A stretch of 64,000 nt of DNA from Granulicella cerasi (GTDB lineage: Bacteria > Acidobacteriota > Terriglobia > Terriglobales > Acidobacteriaceae). The position numbers were made by a program, and so were the translations under genes. How positions within the stretch are numbered: the first letter of the stretch is position 1; every line of letters begins with the position of its first letter. The notes under the pieces are model-generated. The model ran no database searches. It was not told the origin of the DNA and saw only the letters and a list, made by a program, of their open reading frames with translations. This document shows, piece after piece, positions 1 through 9,848 of the stretch. The stretch spans positions 558,001-622,000 of the forward strand of contig NZ_JAGSYD010000003.1 of assembly GCF_025685575.1 (NCBI RefSeq), given 5' to 3'.

Positions 1-1
1 G

Positions 2-3000
2 ATCTATAGCAAAACAAACCCCGCCGACGCACCGGTCCTTACGCTGGCGCTTACGTCAAAGAGCCTCACGCTTTCGCAAGTCGAAGACCTCGCCGACACA
101 CGCCTCGCACCAAAGATCTCTCAGCTTTCAGGCGTAGGACTTGTCACAATCCAAGGTGGACAGAAGCCTGCCGTTCGCATTCAAGCGAATCCTGTCGCGC
201 TGTCTTCGTACGGCCTCACACTCGAAGACCTGCGAACTGCGCTCTCCAACAACAGCGTGAATGGCTCGAAGGGAACCTTCAACGGACCTCAGCAAGCGTA
301 CACGATCGACGCAAACGATCAGCTCACCTCGGCCGATCAATACAAGGACGTAGTCGTTGCCTACAAGAACGGCAACGCGGTCTTCGTCAAAGACATCGCC
401 CACGTGACGAACTCGGTGGAGAACAACCAACTCGCCGCTTGGTCCGGTGAAACGCCTGCAATCATTCTCAACATTCAGCGCCAATCCAACGCGAACACGA
501 TCAAGGTCGTCGACTCGATTCAGGCGCTCCTCCCCGAGCTCAAGTCCACACTGCCGGCTTCCGTCGAAGTCCGCACTCTGACGGATCGTACCGTTACGGT
601 ACGCGCATCCGTTGAAGATGTGGAATACGAGCTTTTGCTCACCATTGGCCTCGTCGTTGCGGTCATCTTCATGTTCCTCCGCTCCTGGCGCGCGACCATC
701 ATCCCGGCCGTGGCCGTGCCGCTCTCGCTCATCGGCACCTTCGCGGCGATGTACGCGCTCGGCTATAGCCTGAACAATCTCACCCTGATGGCGCTGACTA
801 TCTCCACCGGCTTCGTGGTGGACGATGCCATCGTGATGATCGAAAACATCAGCCGCTATCTCGAAGAGGGCATGTCTCCGATGGAAGCTGCGCTCAAAGG
901 ATCCTCTGAAATCGGCTTCACGATCCTTTCGCTGACCGTCTCTCTCATCGCCGTGCTGATTCCCTTGCTCTTCATGAGCGACATCACGGGGCGTCTCTTC
1001 CGGGAGTTCGCCGTGACCCTCGCGGTCACGATCGTCATCTCCGCCGTCGTATCGCTCACCCTCACTCCGATGATGGCGTCTCGCCTGCTGAAGCACACGC
1101 CGCCGGAAGAAGAAGGTCGCTTCTATAAGTGGTCCGAGAATATCTTCGAGCGCATCATCCACTTCTACGGACGCACGCTCACCTGGGTACTTGGACGACA
1201 GATCGCGACACTCATCGTAGCGTTGCTCACGATCATCACCGCAGGTCTGCTCTACTACTACATCCCGAAGGGCTTCTTCCCCACGCAGGACACGGGCGTC
1301 ATCCAGGCGATCACCCAGGCACCAGAGGCGACGAGCTTCGATGCGATGGAGCAGCGACAGAAAGCCGTCGCGCGCATCGTCCTCGCCGACCCGGCAGTGG
1401 AGTCGATCTCCTCCTTCGTTGGCGTCGATGGAACCAACGCCACGCTCAACAGCGGTCGCCTGCAGATCACGCTGAAGCCGCTCTCAACCCGCAAAGTCAG
1501 CGCTTCCGACATCATCCAACGTCTGCGCAGCAAGGTGTCCACTGTCGAGGGCATCAAGACCTACATGCAGCCCGTGCAGGACCTCACCGTAGAAGATCGC
1601 GTGAGCCGTACGCAGTATCAATACACCATCGAAGACCCCGACCAGGCGGAGCTCAACGCATGGACACAGAAGATCGTCGAGCAGTTCCGTAAGCTTCCGC
1701 AGCTGCAGGATGTTGTTACCGACGAAGCACCGAATGGCAACTCGCTGAACGTCACCATCGATCGCGTCACCGCCTCGCGCCTGGGAGTGACGCCGTCCAC
1801 TCTCGACGCAACGCTCTACGACGCCTTCGGCCAACGCCAGGTCACAACTCTCTACACGCAGACGAACCAGTATCACGTGATCCTCGAAGCCCTGCCGCAG
1901 TTCCAGTCATCACCGCGCGGCCTCGACAGCATTTACCTCCAGGGCACGAACGGTACGAGCTCGTCGAGTTCCACGGGCAGCTCTTCCTCTTCTTCCTCGA
2001 GTTCGTCTTCCTCCACGAGCAGCACATCGCAACTCAGCGCGGCATCAAGCTCTGGCGTCAGCGCTGTCGCCTCAAGCAACTCCGCGCTCGCCACAACATC
2101 TGCATCCTCGCAGTTGAGCTCTTCCGCAAGCAGCAACACACTCACCAGCAACAGCAGCGTGCTGCAAACCGCGTCGAACAACGCCACGACCACCATTGCT
2201 GGCTCATCGACAACCGGCACTTCCGCAGCTTCCAGCTCGGGCACTTCGTCGTCGGACACAACCGCTCTACCGATTCCGATGAGCGCCTTCAGCACGGTAG
2301 AGAAGAAACTCAGCCCGCTCACCATCGATCATCAAGGGCAGTTCCCTGTCGTCACGGTCAGCTTCAACCTCGCTCCGGGCGTTCACCTGAGCCAGGCGGT
2401 CGACGCGATCCACAAAGTTGAGAAGGACATGAAGCCACCGGTGAATCTGCAGCTTCAGTTTCAGGGCACTGCGGCTTCCTATGAGAACTCGCTCGCCAAC
2501 GAAGGACTACTGGTTCTCGCGGCACTGCTCACCGTGTATATCGTCCTCGGCGTTCTCTACGAAAGCTTCATTCACCCCTTCACGATTCTCTCGACGTTGC
2601 CCTCGGCCGGCGTAGGCGCACTGCTCGCGCTGTTTGTCTGCAAACAGGACCTCGGCATCGTGGGCATCATCGGCATCGTGTTGCTCATCGGCATCGTGAA
2701 GAAGAACGGCATCATGATCGTCGACTTCGCGATGCAAGCTGAGCGCGAAGAAGGCAAGAGTCCTGAAGAGGCCATCTACTCCGCATCGCTGCTGCGCTTC
2801 CGCCCCATCTTGATGACCACGCTGGCCGCGCTCTTCGGAGGTATCCCTCTTGCGCTAGGCCAGGGTATCGGCGCGGAGCTTCGTCGCCCGCTGGGCATCG
2901 CGATGGTGGGCGGTTTGCTCGTCAGCCAACTGCTCACGCTGTACACGACCCCTGTCATCTATCTCTGGTTCGACCGCATTAGCCAACGCCTGCGCCGCTC

Positions 3001-3043
3001 CAGGAACGCGCAGTTCGTTCCGTCCGTGGAGCCCGGCGCATGA
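2..3043 (+). CDS. RND efflux permease, MdtB/MuxB-like (5' end outside window)
   Basis: Inner-membrane proton-driven pump subunit of the HAE1/AcrB superfamily. The frame is open from the first bases, so about 125-130 N-terminal residues are missing by comparison with the next gene; 1013 residues are visible. The family TM4 motif with paired acidic residues, GFVVDDAIVMIENI, is present, as are the second-half helices and the C-terminal PILMTTLAALFGG segment. The stop overlaps the next permease start by 4 nt (ATGA), so the two are translationally coupled and probably form a heteromeric MdtBC-type pump. A roughly 100-residue Ser/Thr-rich tract interrupts a periplasmic subdomain where the downstream paralogue has only a few residues. 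Substrate cannot be told; the adaptor gene should lie to the left of the window. Confidence 0.93.
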   Translation: MYSKTNPADAPVLTLALTSKSLTLSQVEDLADTRLAPKISQLSGVGLVTIQGGQKPAVRIQANPVALSSYGLTLEDLRTALSNNSVNGSKGTFNGPQQAYTIDANDQLTSADQYKDVVVAYKNGNAVFVKDIAHVTNSVENNQLAAWSGETPAIILNIQRQSNANTIKVVDSIQALLPELKSTLPASVEVRTLTDRTVTVRASVEDVEYELLLTIGLVVAVIFMFLRSWRATIIPAVAVPLSLIGTFAAMYALGYSLNNLTLMALTISTGFVVDDAIVMIENISRYLEEGMSPMEAALKGSSEIGFTILSLTVSLIAVLIPLLFMSDITGRLFREFAVTLAVTIVISAVVSLTLTPMMASRLLKHTPPEEEGRFYKWSENIFERIIHFYGRTLTWVLGRQIATLIVALLTIITAGLLYYYIPKGFFPTQDTGVIQAITQAPEATSFDAMEQRQKAVARIVLADPAVESISSFVGVDGTNATLNSGRLQITLKPLSTRKVSASDIIQRLRSKVSTVEGIKTYMQPVQDLTVEDRVSRTQYQYTIEDPDQAELNAWTQKIVEQFRKLPQLQDVVTDEAPNGNSLNVTIDRVTASRLGVTPSTLDATLYDAFGQRQVTTLYTQTNQYHVILEALPQFQSSPRGLDSIYLQGTNGTSSSSSTGSSSSSSSSSSSSTSSTSQLSAASSSGVSAVASSNSALATTSASSQLSSSASSNTLTSNSSVLQTASNNATTTIAGSSTTGTSAASSSGTSSSDTTALPIPMSAFSTVEKKLSPLTIDHQGQFPVVTVSFNLAPGVHLSQAVDAIHKVEKDMKPPVNLQLQFQGTAASYENSLANEGLLVLAALLTVYIVLGVLYESFIHPFTILSTLPSAGVGALLALFVCKQDLGIVGIIGIVLLIGIVKKNGIMIVDFAMQAEREEGKSPEEAIYSASLLRFRPILMTTLAALFGGIPLALGQGIGAELRRPLGIAMVGGLLVSQLLTLYTTPVIYLWFDRISQRLRRSRNAQFVPSVEPGA
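1955..2263 (+). other. Ser/Thr-rich low-complexity insertion within RND permease
   Basis: In-frame segment of about 100 codons coding almost only Ser, Thr, Ala, Gly and Asn. It lies between a conserved strand (motif SIYLQGTNG) and the re-entry motif LPIPMSAF. The paralogue just downstream has about five residues here (VQSSAGTVPIAA). The frame is intact on both sides and the serine codons are mixed (agc, tcg, tcc, tct), so this is not a simple trinucleotide expansion. Confidence 0.85.
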
Positions 3044-6000
3044 ACCTCTCCGCTCCTGCCATCCGAAGGCCCATCGCCACCATCCTGCTGACAGCAGCGA
3101 TCGCACTCGCCGGCTCCATCGCGTTCAACGTATTGCCCGTGTCGCCGCTGCCGCAGATCGACTCGCCCACCATATCGGTAAACGCCTCACTACCGGGCGC
3201 ATCCCCAGAAGTGATGGCCGCAGCGGTGGCCACGCCGCTGGAGCGCCAGTTCGGCCACATCGCTGGCGTCACGGAGATGGTGAGCCAGAGCTCCACCGGC
3301 TCCGCGACGATCTCCCTGCAGTTCGATCTCAACCGCAACATCGACGCTGCCGCGCGCGACGTGCAGGCCGCCATCAGCGCTGCTCGCACGTACCTCCCCA
3401 CCAACCTGCCGTCGAACCCCACATACCGCAAGGTGAACTCTGCGGACCGACCCATCGCGATCATCGCCGTCACCTCTGACTCTGCTTCTACAGGCGAAAT
3501 GTATGACTCTGCGTCAACCATCCTCGAGCAGAAGCTTTCACAGATTCAAGGCGTCGGTCAGGTCACTGTAGGGGGATCCTCGTTGCCTGCGGTCCGCGTC
3601 GAGATCAATCCCCTGCAGTTGCAGCACTACGGCGTCAGCCTCACGACGGTGGCGACGTTTCTGCAGAACCAGAACGCGCACTCACCGACGGGAAGCATCG
3701 CGGACGGCAAGACTACAGCCTTCATCAAGGTGAACGATCAACTCTCGAAAGCTGCGGACTACAAAGACCTCGTCGTCACCGTGAAGAACGGATCGCCGAT
3801 TCGCCTGCGCGATGTGGCCGAAGTCGAGGACGGCACGGAAAGCATTCGCTCCGCGGGCTACGTCAACGGCAAGACTGCAGTGATGATCATCGTGTTCAAG
3901 CAGCCCGGCGCGAACATCATTCAGACGGTGGACAAGATCAAAAGCGAACTGCCTGCTATGCAACTTGCGATCCCGGCCTCGCAACACATCGGAATCATGG
4001 TCGACGCAACGACGACGATTCGCGCGTCGCTGCATGATGTCGAGCGAACGCTGCTGCTCTCAATCTTGCTGGTAATTCTGGTCGTCTTCGTTTTTCTGCG
4101 CGATTGGCGTGCCACGCTGATCCCCGGCATCGCCGTTCCCGTCTCGCTGATCGGAACATTTGCGGCGATGTACCTGCTCGGCTATTCGCTGGACAATCTC
4201 TCGTTGATGGCGCTTACCATCTCCACCGGCTTCGTCATTGACGACGCAATCGTGGTGATGGAAAACATCAAGCGGCATCTCGAAGATGGAATGCCCACCA
4301 AGGAAGCAGCCTTCAAAGGCGCCAAGGAGATCGGCTTCACGGTACTCTCGATCACCGCGTCGCTGCTGGCTGTCTTCATTCCCATCCTGATGATGGGCGG
4401 GATCATCGGACGTCTCTTCCGCGAGTTTGCCGTCACGCTTTCGCTCGCCATCACCATCTCCATGCTGTTGTCGCTGACAACGACACCCATGCTCTGCTCA
4501 TTGCTGCTGAAGCAGCACGGCGAGACCAGGCATGGAAAGCTATATCTGATCGTCGAGCGTGCGTTTGAGCTTCTTGTACGCGGCTACGAACGCTCACTGC
4601 GCTGGGTACTGCGAGACCATGCAGTGATGGTGCTGATCCTCTTCTTCGTGACTGCGGCGATGAATATCACGTACCTCACACGCGTCTCGAAGGGCTTCTT
4701 CCCCACGCAGGACACGGGAGAGATCATGGGCGGAATGCGTGGGCCGCAGGACGCGTCCTTCGGCATGATGAGCGACGCACTGAAGCGCGCGATCGCCATC
4801 GTGCGCGCTGACCCCGCCGTGCAGAATGCTGTCGGCTTCACCGGCGGACAGGGCACGAGCAACAGCGGATTTATGTTCGTCGCGTTGAAGCCACTGGCAC
4901 AACGCGGTGTCAGCGCAGCTGAGGTCGTCAATCGCCTGCGACCCAGGCTCGCAAAGATCAAGCAGGCGCAGACCTTCCTCATGGCCGCGCAAGATCTGCA
5001 GATCGGCGGACGCCAGACCAACGCGCAGTATCAGTACACCCTGCAAGCGGACAGTACGGCGGACCTGCGCAGCTATGTGCCGAAGCTTTATCTCAAGATG
5101 AAAGAGCTGCCGGCATTGCGCGATGTGGATACGGACCTGCAAGCAGGCGGCCTCGAGGCGTACCTCACTTACGACCGCGCGACCGCTGCGCGCTTAGGCA
5201 TCACCGCGAGCGATATCGATAACGTCCTCAATGACTCGTATTCGCAAGCCGAGCCGTCAACGATCTATAAAGCGCTGAACCAATACCACGTCGTGCTCGA
5301 AGCGCAGCCGCGGTTCTACACCGGCCCCGACGCGTTGAAAGACACGTACGTTCAAAGCAGCGCAGGCACTGTCCCCATAGCCGCAATCACGACATATAAG
5401 CCGCTGACGGGCCCACTCTCCGTCAACCACACCGGGCTCTATCCGTCCTCGACGCTGTCCTTCAACCTCGCCCCAGGTGCGTCCCTCAGCGATGCCACAG
5501 CACAGATTCACAACCTTGAATCATCGCTCGGTATCCCAAAGAGCGTACACGGAACCTTCACCGGAACCGCGCAGCAATATCAAGCATCGTTGAGCTCTGA
5601 GCCGTTGTTGATCGCCACCGCTATCTTCGCGATCTACATCGTTCTCGGCGTTTTGTACGAGAGCTTCATCCACCCGATCACGATTCTGACTACGCTGCCA
5701 TCGGCATCTCTCGGCGCAGTGATCACGCTTGTGCTCTTTCACGCAGAGCTCGACATCATCTCGCTCATCGGCATCATCCTGCTGATCGGCATCGTGAAGA
5801 AGAACGCCATCATGATGATCGACTTCGCTCTACAGCTGGAGCGCGAGCAGCAGATGAAGACCGAGGACGCCATCTTCCAGGCATGTGTGCTGCGCTTCCG
5901 CCCCATCCTGATGACGACCGCTGCAGCGTTCTTCGGCGCAGTCCCTCTCGCTTTCGGCACCGGCATCGGATCGGAGCTGCGGCGCCCGTTGGGTCTCACG

Positions 6001-6159
6001 ATTCTGGGCGGCCTGCTTGTCAGCCAGGTGCTCACGCTCTACACCACACCGGTCATTTACATGTTCATGGACCGCCTGCGCAAGCGCTTCTCGCGGCACG
6101 GCGCGCAGCTCCAGCCGCAAAGACCTCACACTTTGCCGACACCTCAGGAGGCACTCTAA
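3040..6159 (+). CDS. RND efflux permease, MdtC/MuxC-like
   Basis: Full-length 1039-residue RND pump subunit with the usual 12-TM layout: TM1 near residues 10-30, a large periplasmic porter domain, TM4 motif GFVIDDAIVVMENI with the proton-relay aspartates, a second periplasmic domain, and C-terminal helices ending in YTTPVIYMFMDRL. It starts inside the stop codon of the preceding permease (ATGA overlap), and its own stop TAA shares one base with the ATG of the outer-membrane factor. The order permease-permease-OMF matches MdtABC/MuxABC-OpmB systems, exporting drugs, bile-salt-like amphiphiles or siderophores in other bacteria. Substrate here is not deducible. Confidence 0.94.
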   Translation: MNLSAPAIRRPIATILLTAAIALAGSIAFNVLPVSPLPQIDSPTISVNASLPGASPEVMAAAVATPLERQFGHIAGVTEMVSQSSTGSATISLQFDLNRNIDAAARDVQAAISAARTYLPTNLPSNPTYRKVNSADRPIAIIAVTSDSASTGEMYDSASTILEQKLSQIQGVGQVTVGGSSLPAVRVEINPLQLQHYGVSLTTVATFLQNQNAHSPTGSIADGKTTAFIKVNDQLSKAADYKDLVVTVKNGSPIRLRDVAEVEDGTESIRSAGYVNGKTAVMIIVFKQPGANIIQTVDKIKSELPAMQLAIPASQHIGIMVDATTTIRASLHDVERTLLLSILLVILVVFVFLRDWRATLIPGIAVPVSLIGTFAAMYLLGYSLDNLSLMALTISTGFVIDDAIVVMENIKRHLEDGMPTKEAAFKGAKEIGFTVLSITASLLAVFIPILMMGGIIGRLFREFAVTLSLAITISMLLSLTTTPMLCSLLLKQHGETRHGKLYLIVERAFELLVRGYERSLRWVLRDHAVMVLILFFVTAAMNITYLTRVSKGFFPTQDTGEIMGGMRGPQDASFGMMSDALKRAIAIVRADPAVQNAVGFTGGQGTSNSGFMFVALKPLAQRGVSAAEVVNRLRPRLAKIKQAQTFLMAAQDLQIGGRQTNAQYQYTLQADSTADLRSYVPKLYLKMKELPALRDVDTDLQAGGLEAYLTYDRATAARLGITASDIDNVLNDSYSQAEPSTIYKALNQYHVVLEAQPRFYTGPDALKDTYVQSSAGTVPIAAITTYKPLTGPLSVNHTGLYPSSTLSFNLAPGASLSDATAQIHNLESSLGIPKSVHGTFTGTAQQYQASLSSEPLLIATAIFAIYIVLGVLYESFIHPITILTTLPSASLGAVITLVLFHAELDIISLIGIILLIGIVKKNAIMMIDFALQLEREQQMKTEDAIFQACVLRFRPILMTTAAAFFGAVPLAFGTGIGSELRRPLGLTILGGLLVSQVLTLYTTPVIYMFMDRLRKRFSRHGAQLQPQRPHTLPTPQEAL

Positions 6160-7664
6160 TGTCCCGTTCCTCTGCTTCGCCTCTTCTTGCTCGCGGCACT
6201 TCTGCCTGCGCTTCTTTGTTCTTCGCTCTCTCGCTCAGCGGTTGCCGCGTAGGCCCGAAGTATGTGCGTCCCGCTATGCCTGCACCGCCCGCAGTGAGCT
6301 ACAAAGAAAACACTCCCGGCACTACGGAGGCGCAGAAAAGCGGTTGGAAGCAGGCCAATCCGTCAGACGCGATGATTCGCGGCAATTGGTGGGAGGTCTT
6401 CGGCGATCCGCAGTTGAACGCGCTCGAAGAGAAGCTCAACATCAACAACCAGAACCTCAAGGAATATTTTGAAAACTACATGGCCGCGCGTGCGTTAGTG
6501 CGCAATGCGCGAGCCTCACTCTTCCCGACGGTCTCTGTTGCGCCAGCCGTCAATGCGCAGGGCACCGGCTCTTCCAGCACAGCGCGACTGTCTACGAGCT
6601 CTTCCAGTCAAAGCTATGAGCTTCCTGCTACCGTCTCCTGGGAGCCGGACCTTTTCGGATCCGTGCGCAATCAGGTGCTTGCCGATAAGAACGCCGCGCA
6701 GGTCTCCGCTGCAGACCTTGCCAACGAAACACTCAGCGAGCAGTCATCGCTGGCACAGTACTACTTCGAGCTGCGCGGTGAGGATTCGCTCGTCGCGCTC
6801 TATGACAAGACGACGGAAGCCTACAAGCAATCCGTCGAGTTGACGAAGAAGCTCTACTCGGCCGGCATCGACTCTGATGAAGACGTGGCCGAAGCCGAGA
6901 TGACCTTGCGTGCCGCCGAGGCGAACGCTGTCGCGATTCGCACCACGCGCGCACAATACGAGCATGCGATCGCACTGCTGCTCGGCGAGTCCGCCTCGAG
7001 CTTCAGCCTTGCGCCTTCGCCGCTCGAACTGAAGGTTCCCTATATCCCGACCGGAGTTCCCTCACAACTGCTGGAGCGCCGCCCGGACATCGCCTCCGCC
7101 GAGCGCACGGTCGCTGAATACAACGCGCTCATCGGCGTTTACAAAGCGGCGTACTATCCGACCTTCTCGCTCACCGGTAGTGGTGGCACACAGACGTCGA
7201 GCATCTCGCAGATCGTTTCCGCGAGCGCACTCTTCTGGTCGCTCGGAGCAAGCGCGTCCGAGACCGTGCTCGACTTCGGCGCTCGCAAAGCGAATGTGCA
7301 ACGCTACGAGGCGCTTTATCGCGCGAACGTTGCCACATACCGTCAGACGGTGCTCAACGCGTTCAAGGAGGTCGAAGACTACCTCGTCTCCAGCCGACAG
7401 CTGGCCGAACAAGCACAGCGCGAAAAGCTCGCCGTCGCCGCTGCAACCCGCTATCAGAACCTTGCCATGACGCGTTACAAGACCGGCGTCGACTCCTACC
7501 TGAACGTGATCACCGCGCAGACCAGCGTGCTCACGGACCAGCAAACGCTTGTGCAGCTCCAGACGCAGCAGATGACCAGCGCCGTGCAGTTGATCGCAGC
7601 ACTCGGCGGAGGCTGGAACGCAAGCCAGCTTCCCTCTGAAGCAGAGGTCGGCAGGAAGCGATAA
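6159..7664 (+). CDS. Outer-membrane efflux factor, NodT/OprM-type lipoprotein
   Basis: TolC-fold outer-membrane channel of an RND system, 501 residues. The ATG at 6159 shares its A with the preceding TAA and has an AGGAGG Shine-Dalgarno at 6146-6151, which decides this start over longer in-frame options. The N-terminus is a lipoprotein signal (hydrophobic ALSLSGC, with acylated Cys expected), followed by the VGPKYVRP motif characteristic of NodT-family OMFs. The two OEP repeats follow, with long coiled-coil helices (for example LAQYYFELRGEDSLVALYDK) and the LLERRPDIASAE motif. It completes the pump with the two permeases upstream. Confidence 0.95.
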   Translation: MSRSSASPLLARGTSACASLFFALSLSGCRVGPKYVRPAMPAPPAVSYKENTPGTTEAQKSGWKQANPSDAMIRGNWWEVFGDPQLNALEEKLNINNQNLKEYFENYMAARALVRNARASLFPTVSVAPAVNAQGTGSSSTARLSTSSSSQSYELPATVSWEPDLFGSVRNQVLADKNAAQVSAADLANETLSEQSSLAQYYFELRGEDSLVALYDKTTEAYKQSVELTKKLYSAGIDSDEDVAEAEMTLRAAEANAVAIRTTRAQYEHAIALLLGESASSFSLAPSPLELKVPYIPTGVPSQLLERRPDIASAERTVAEYNALIGVYKAAYYPTFSLTGSGGTQTSSISQIVSASALFWSLGASASETVLDFGARKANVQRYEALYRANVATYRQTVLNAFKEVEDYLVSSRQLAEQAQREKLAVAAATRYQNLAMTRYKTGVDSYLNVITAQTSVLTDQQTLVQLQTQQMTSAVQLIAALGGGWNASQLPSEAEVGRKR

Positions 7665-7690
7665 CGGCAGATCAATTTGGGTAGGCGTAA

Positions 7691-7780
7691 TGGCGGAGGG
7701 GGTGGGATTCGAACCCACGTTGGCCTTTCAGCCAAAACGGTTTTCAAGACCGTCTGTTTCAACCACTCACACACCCCTCC
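7691..7780 (-). tRNA. tRNA-Ser (anticodon TGA)
   Basis: On the minus strand the acceptor arm GGAGGGG (7780-7774) pairs perfectly with CCCCTCC (7701-7695), followed by discriminator G and an encoded CCA (7693-7691). The anticodon stem ACGGT/ACCGT carries the loop CTTGAAA, giving anticodon TGA. A long variable arm (TTTTGGCTGAAAGGCCAA region) is typical of class II serine tRNAs, and the T-arm contains GGTTCGAATCC. The length is 90 nt. No integrase or direct repeat marking an insertion at its 3' end was seen. Confidence 0.97.
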
Positions 7781-7963
7781 GCGGGTTGGTCGGGCTTTGC
7801 TCTTAGAATACCAGCACGCCTCCCGGGCGCCATCGAGCGAGCGCACACAAATACGGCAAAATGTCTCGAGCGAAGCGCAGAACTGAGAGTGCACCCGGAA
7901 GAAAGCCAAGCGACGCCTGCCTGGACGTACCTGTGAAGTGGGTGGGGTGTGGCGTCGAAGCCC

Positions 7964-8752
7964 TTACTGCTTGGAAAGGGTCACGGACCGGCTCCGCAGC
8001 AGTTTGCGGAGGTGCTCGCTGTAGGTTCGGCTGACCCGCAGTGAAGTTCCGCTTCGCAGCGTGATCGAGCAGTCGCGGTTCGGCAGCGTGCTCACGCTGG
8101 CGATGCGGTTCAAACGCACAATCGCCGAGCGATGCACCCGCAGAAAATGATCTTTGTTCAACTTCGATTCCAGCGTGTTGAGCGATTCACGCAGAAGGTG
8201 CGTTCGCGTGCCGACGTGCAACTCCGCGTAGTCGCCCTGCGCCTCAATCCAGTCAATCTCATCAATACTGACAAGCCGCGTCTGCTTGCCGACGCGAATC
8301 GCAATCTTATCCAGCGGCTCCACGCCCGCCTCGTCCTTGCTCTGCCATAGCGACTTCAGCCGCTTGTTGAACTCCGCCGTGGACCGCGTTCCAAGTACAC
8401 GACGCGCATGTGTCAATGCTGCGTTGAAGCGTGTCTCATCCACGGGCTTCAGCAGGTAGCCGATCGCATGCACCTCAAACGCACGCATCACATATTGGTC
8501 GAACGCGGTGAGGAAGATCACAAACGGCTGGCGCTCACCTTCAAGCGTACGCATCACTTCGATGCCGTTCATCAACGGCATCTGGATGTCGAGAAACACG
8601 AGCTCCGGCGCATGCTCCCGAATGAACGCCAGCGCCTCCTGCCCGTTCCCGCACTCCCCAATCACCTCAAGATCGTCATGCGCCTTCAGGCGCAACGCCA
8701 CGCCCTGTCGCGCCAGCGGTTCATCGTCGACGATGAGGACACTATGCTTCAT
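7964..8752 (-). CDS. LytTR-family response regulator
   Basis: Two-component response regulator of the AlgR/LytR type, 262 residues. It has an N-terminal receiver domain (acidic pair D9-D10, phospho-acceptor D55 in VFLDIQMP, and the YLLKP lysine) and a C-terminal LytTR DNA-binding domain from about residue 150 (motifs WIEAQGDYAELH, HFLRVHRSAIVRLNRI). It overlaps the 3' end of the upstream sensor kinase by 11 nt, so the two are co-translated. LytTR proteins bind direct repeats; three copies of TCGGCGCA lie upstream of the kinase and may be its operator (inference). The divergent neighbours are the S53 peptidase and FG-GAP genes, which are possible targets. Confidence 0.93.
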   Translation of the reverse strand: MKHSVLIVDDEPLARQGVALRLKAHDDLEVIGECGNGQEALAFIREHAPELVFLDIQMPLMNGIEVMRTLEGERQPFVIFLTAFDQYVMRAFEVHAIGYLLKPVDETRFNAALTHARRVLGTRSTAEFNKRLKSLWQSKDEAGVEPLDKIAIRVGKQTRLVSIDEIDWIEAQGDYAELHVGTRTHLLRESLNTLESKLNKDHFLRVHRSAIVRLNRIASVSTLPNRDCSITLRSGTSLRVSRTYSEHLRKLLRSRSVTLSKQ

Positions 8753-9848
8753 AAACCACTACAGACAGCTTATCGTCACTCTGCGCATGCAGCGGCAAGC
8801 TGAACGAGACCTCATAGTTGCCGCGCACATTTGTTGCCGTATGCATCGCGCTCTCATCGCCGTAGAGCTGCAGCAAACGCTCGCGCACATTCTGTAAACC
8901 CACGCCGCCCGTGCGCGTCACGCCATCAAGCAACACACTCGCGGACTCCTCCGGCGGCTCGTTTTCAATCAGCACCGACAACCGCTCGCCCTCGCGCTGC
9001 GTCTTCACCAGAATGAATCCGCCGTTCGGCCGACGCGCGATGCCATGACGCACAGCGTTTTCTACTAACGGCTGCAGGATCAATCGCGGCACCAGCACCT
9101 CTGCCAACGTCGTGTCGACATCCCAGCGCACGCAAAGCCTATCGCCAAAGCGCACCGCTTCAATCGCGAGATATTCCTCCGTCACGGCAAGCTCATCGGA
9201 GAGCGGAATCTGATCAATCTCCGGCGCGTCGAGCGTGCTGCGCAGCAGGCTTGCCAGCTTGCCAATCATCTCCGTCGCTGCATGGGGCTGGTCATTCAGC
9301 ACCAGCGTAGAAATCGCATTCATCGTGTTGAAGAGGAAGTGCGGCTGCAACTGATAACGCAACGCGCGCAACTGCGCTTCCTTCGCCAGCAGCTCAGTCG
9401 CCACAAGCTGGCGATGCTTCTCCTCCAGCGCAAGGTAGTGCTTGATGCCGAAGTAAAACGCCGTCCAGGCCATCAGCGCAAACCATCCACTCGGCGTCGC
9501 CGTCAGTACGTCGAGAAAGTGCGTGGGCGGACGCTTGCTGCTCACAAAGGTCGCGGTGATGAATGAGCTCGCCGCGCACAACGTGCCCAGCGGCATGGCC
9601 ACGATCATGCACACCATGCCCGACGTCACCAGTCGCACCTTGTTCTTCCAGAGCCAGTGGCAGAGCCAGTACATCGGAAAGCTGCAGATCAGGCTACTCA
9701 ACAGAAACGATCCGCGATACGCCACGTAATCGGTGCGTCTCCACCACGGCAGCGAGAACAAGACGTTGATGCCGATGTACGTTCCCCAGCCCATCAATTG
9801 CAGGGGCCAGAAGCGCAGGAAGCGAAGATGGGGATTACGTTTCGTCAA
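8742..9848 (-). CDS. LytS/YehU-type sensor histidine kinase
   Basis: Membrane sensor kinase of the His_kinase (LytS/YehU) class, 368 residues. About four TM helices occupy residues 10-140, and the cytoplasmic part has the family H-box QPHFLFN around residue 170, the N-box LVENAVRHG and the G-box GVGLQNVRERL. There is no recognisable periplasmic sensor domain, so the signal is probably read within or near the membrane. The start is a TTG; no closer ATG keeps the first helix. It forms an operon with the LytTR regulator (11-nt overlap). This kinase type usually responds to cell-envelope or nutrient cues. Confidence 0.9.
   Translation of the reverse strand: MTKRNPHLRFLRFWPLQLMGWGTYIGINVLFSLPWWRRTDYVAYRGSFLLSSLICSFPMYWLCHWLWKNKVRLVTSGMVCMIVAMPLGTLCAASSFITATFVSSKRPPTHFLDVLTATPSGWFALMAWTAFYFGIKHYLALEEKHRQLVATELLAKEAQLRALRYQLQPHFLFNTMNAISTLVLNDQPHAATEMIGKLASLLRSTLDAPEIDQIPLSDELAVTEEYLAIEAVRFGDRLCVRWDVDTTLAEVLVPRLILQPLVENAVRHGIARRPNGGFILVKTQREGERLSVLIENEPPEESASVLLDGVTRTGGVGLQNVRERLLQLYGDESAMHTATNVRGNYEVSFSLPLHAQSDDKLSVVVYEA

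Noticed and set aside
1955..2263. Frameshift or assembly error as explanation of the Ser-rich tract
   Set aside because: Conserved RND sequence continues in the same frame on both sides and codons vary, so a real insertion is more likely.
7691..7780. tRNA-Ser as an integration site
   Set aside because: No integrase, no duplicated tRNA 3' end and ordinary genes on both sides.
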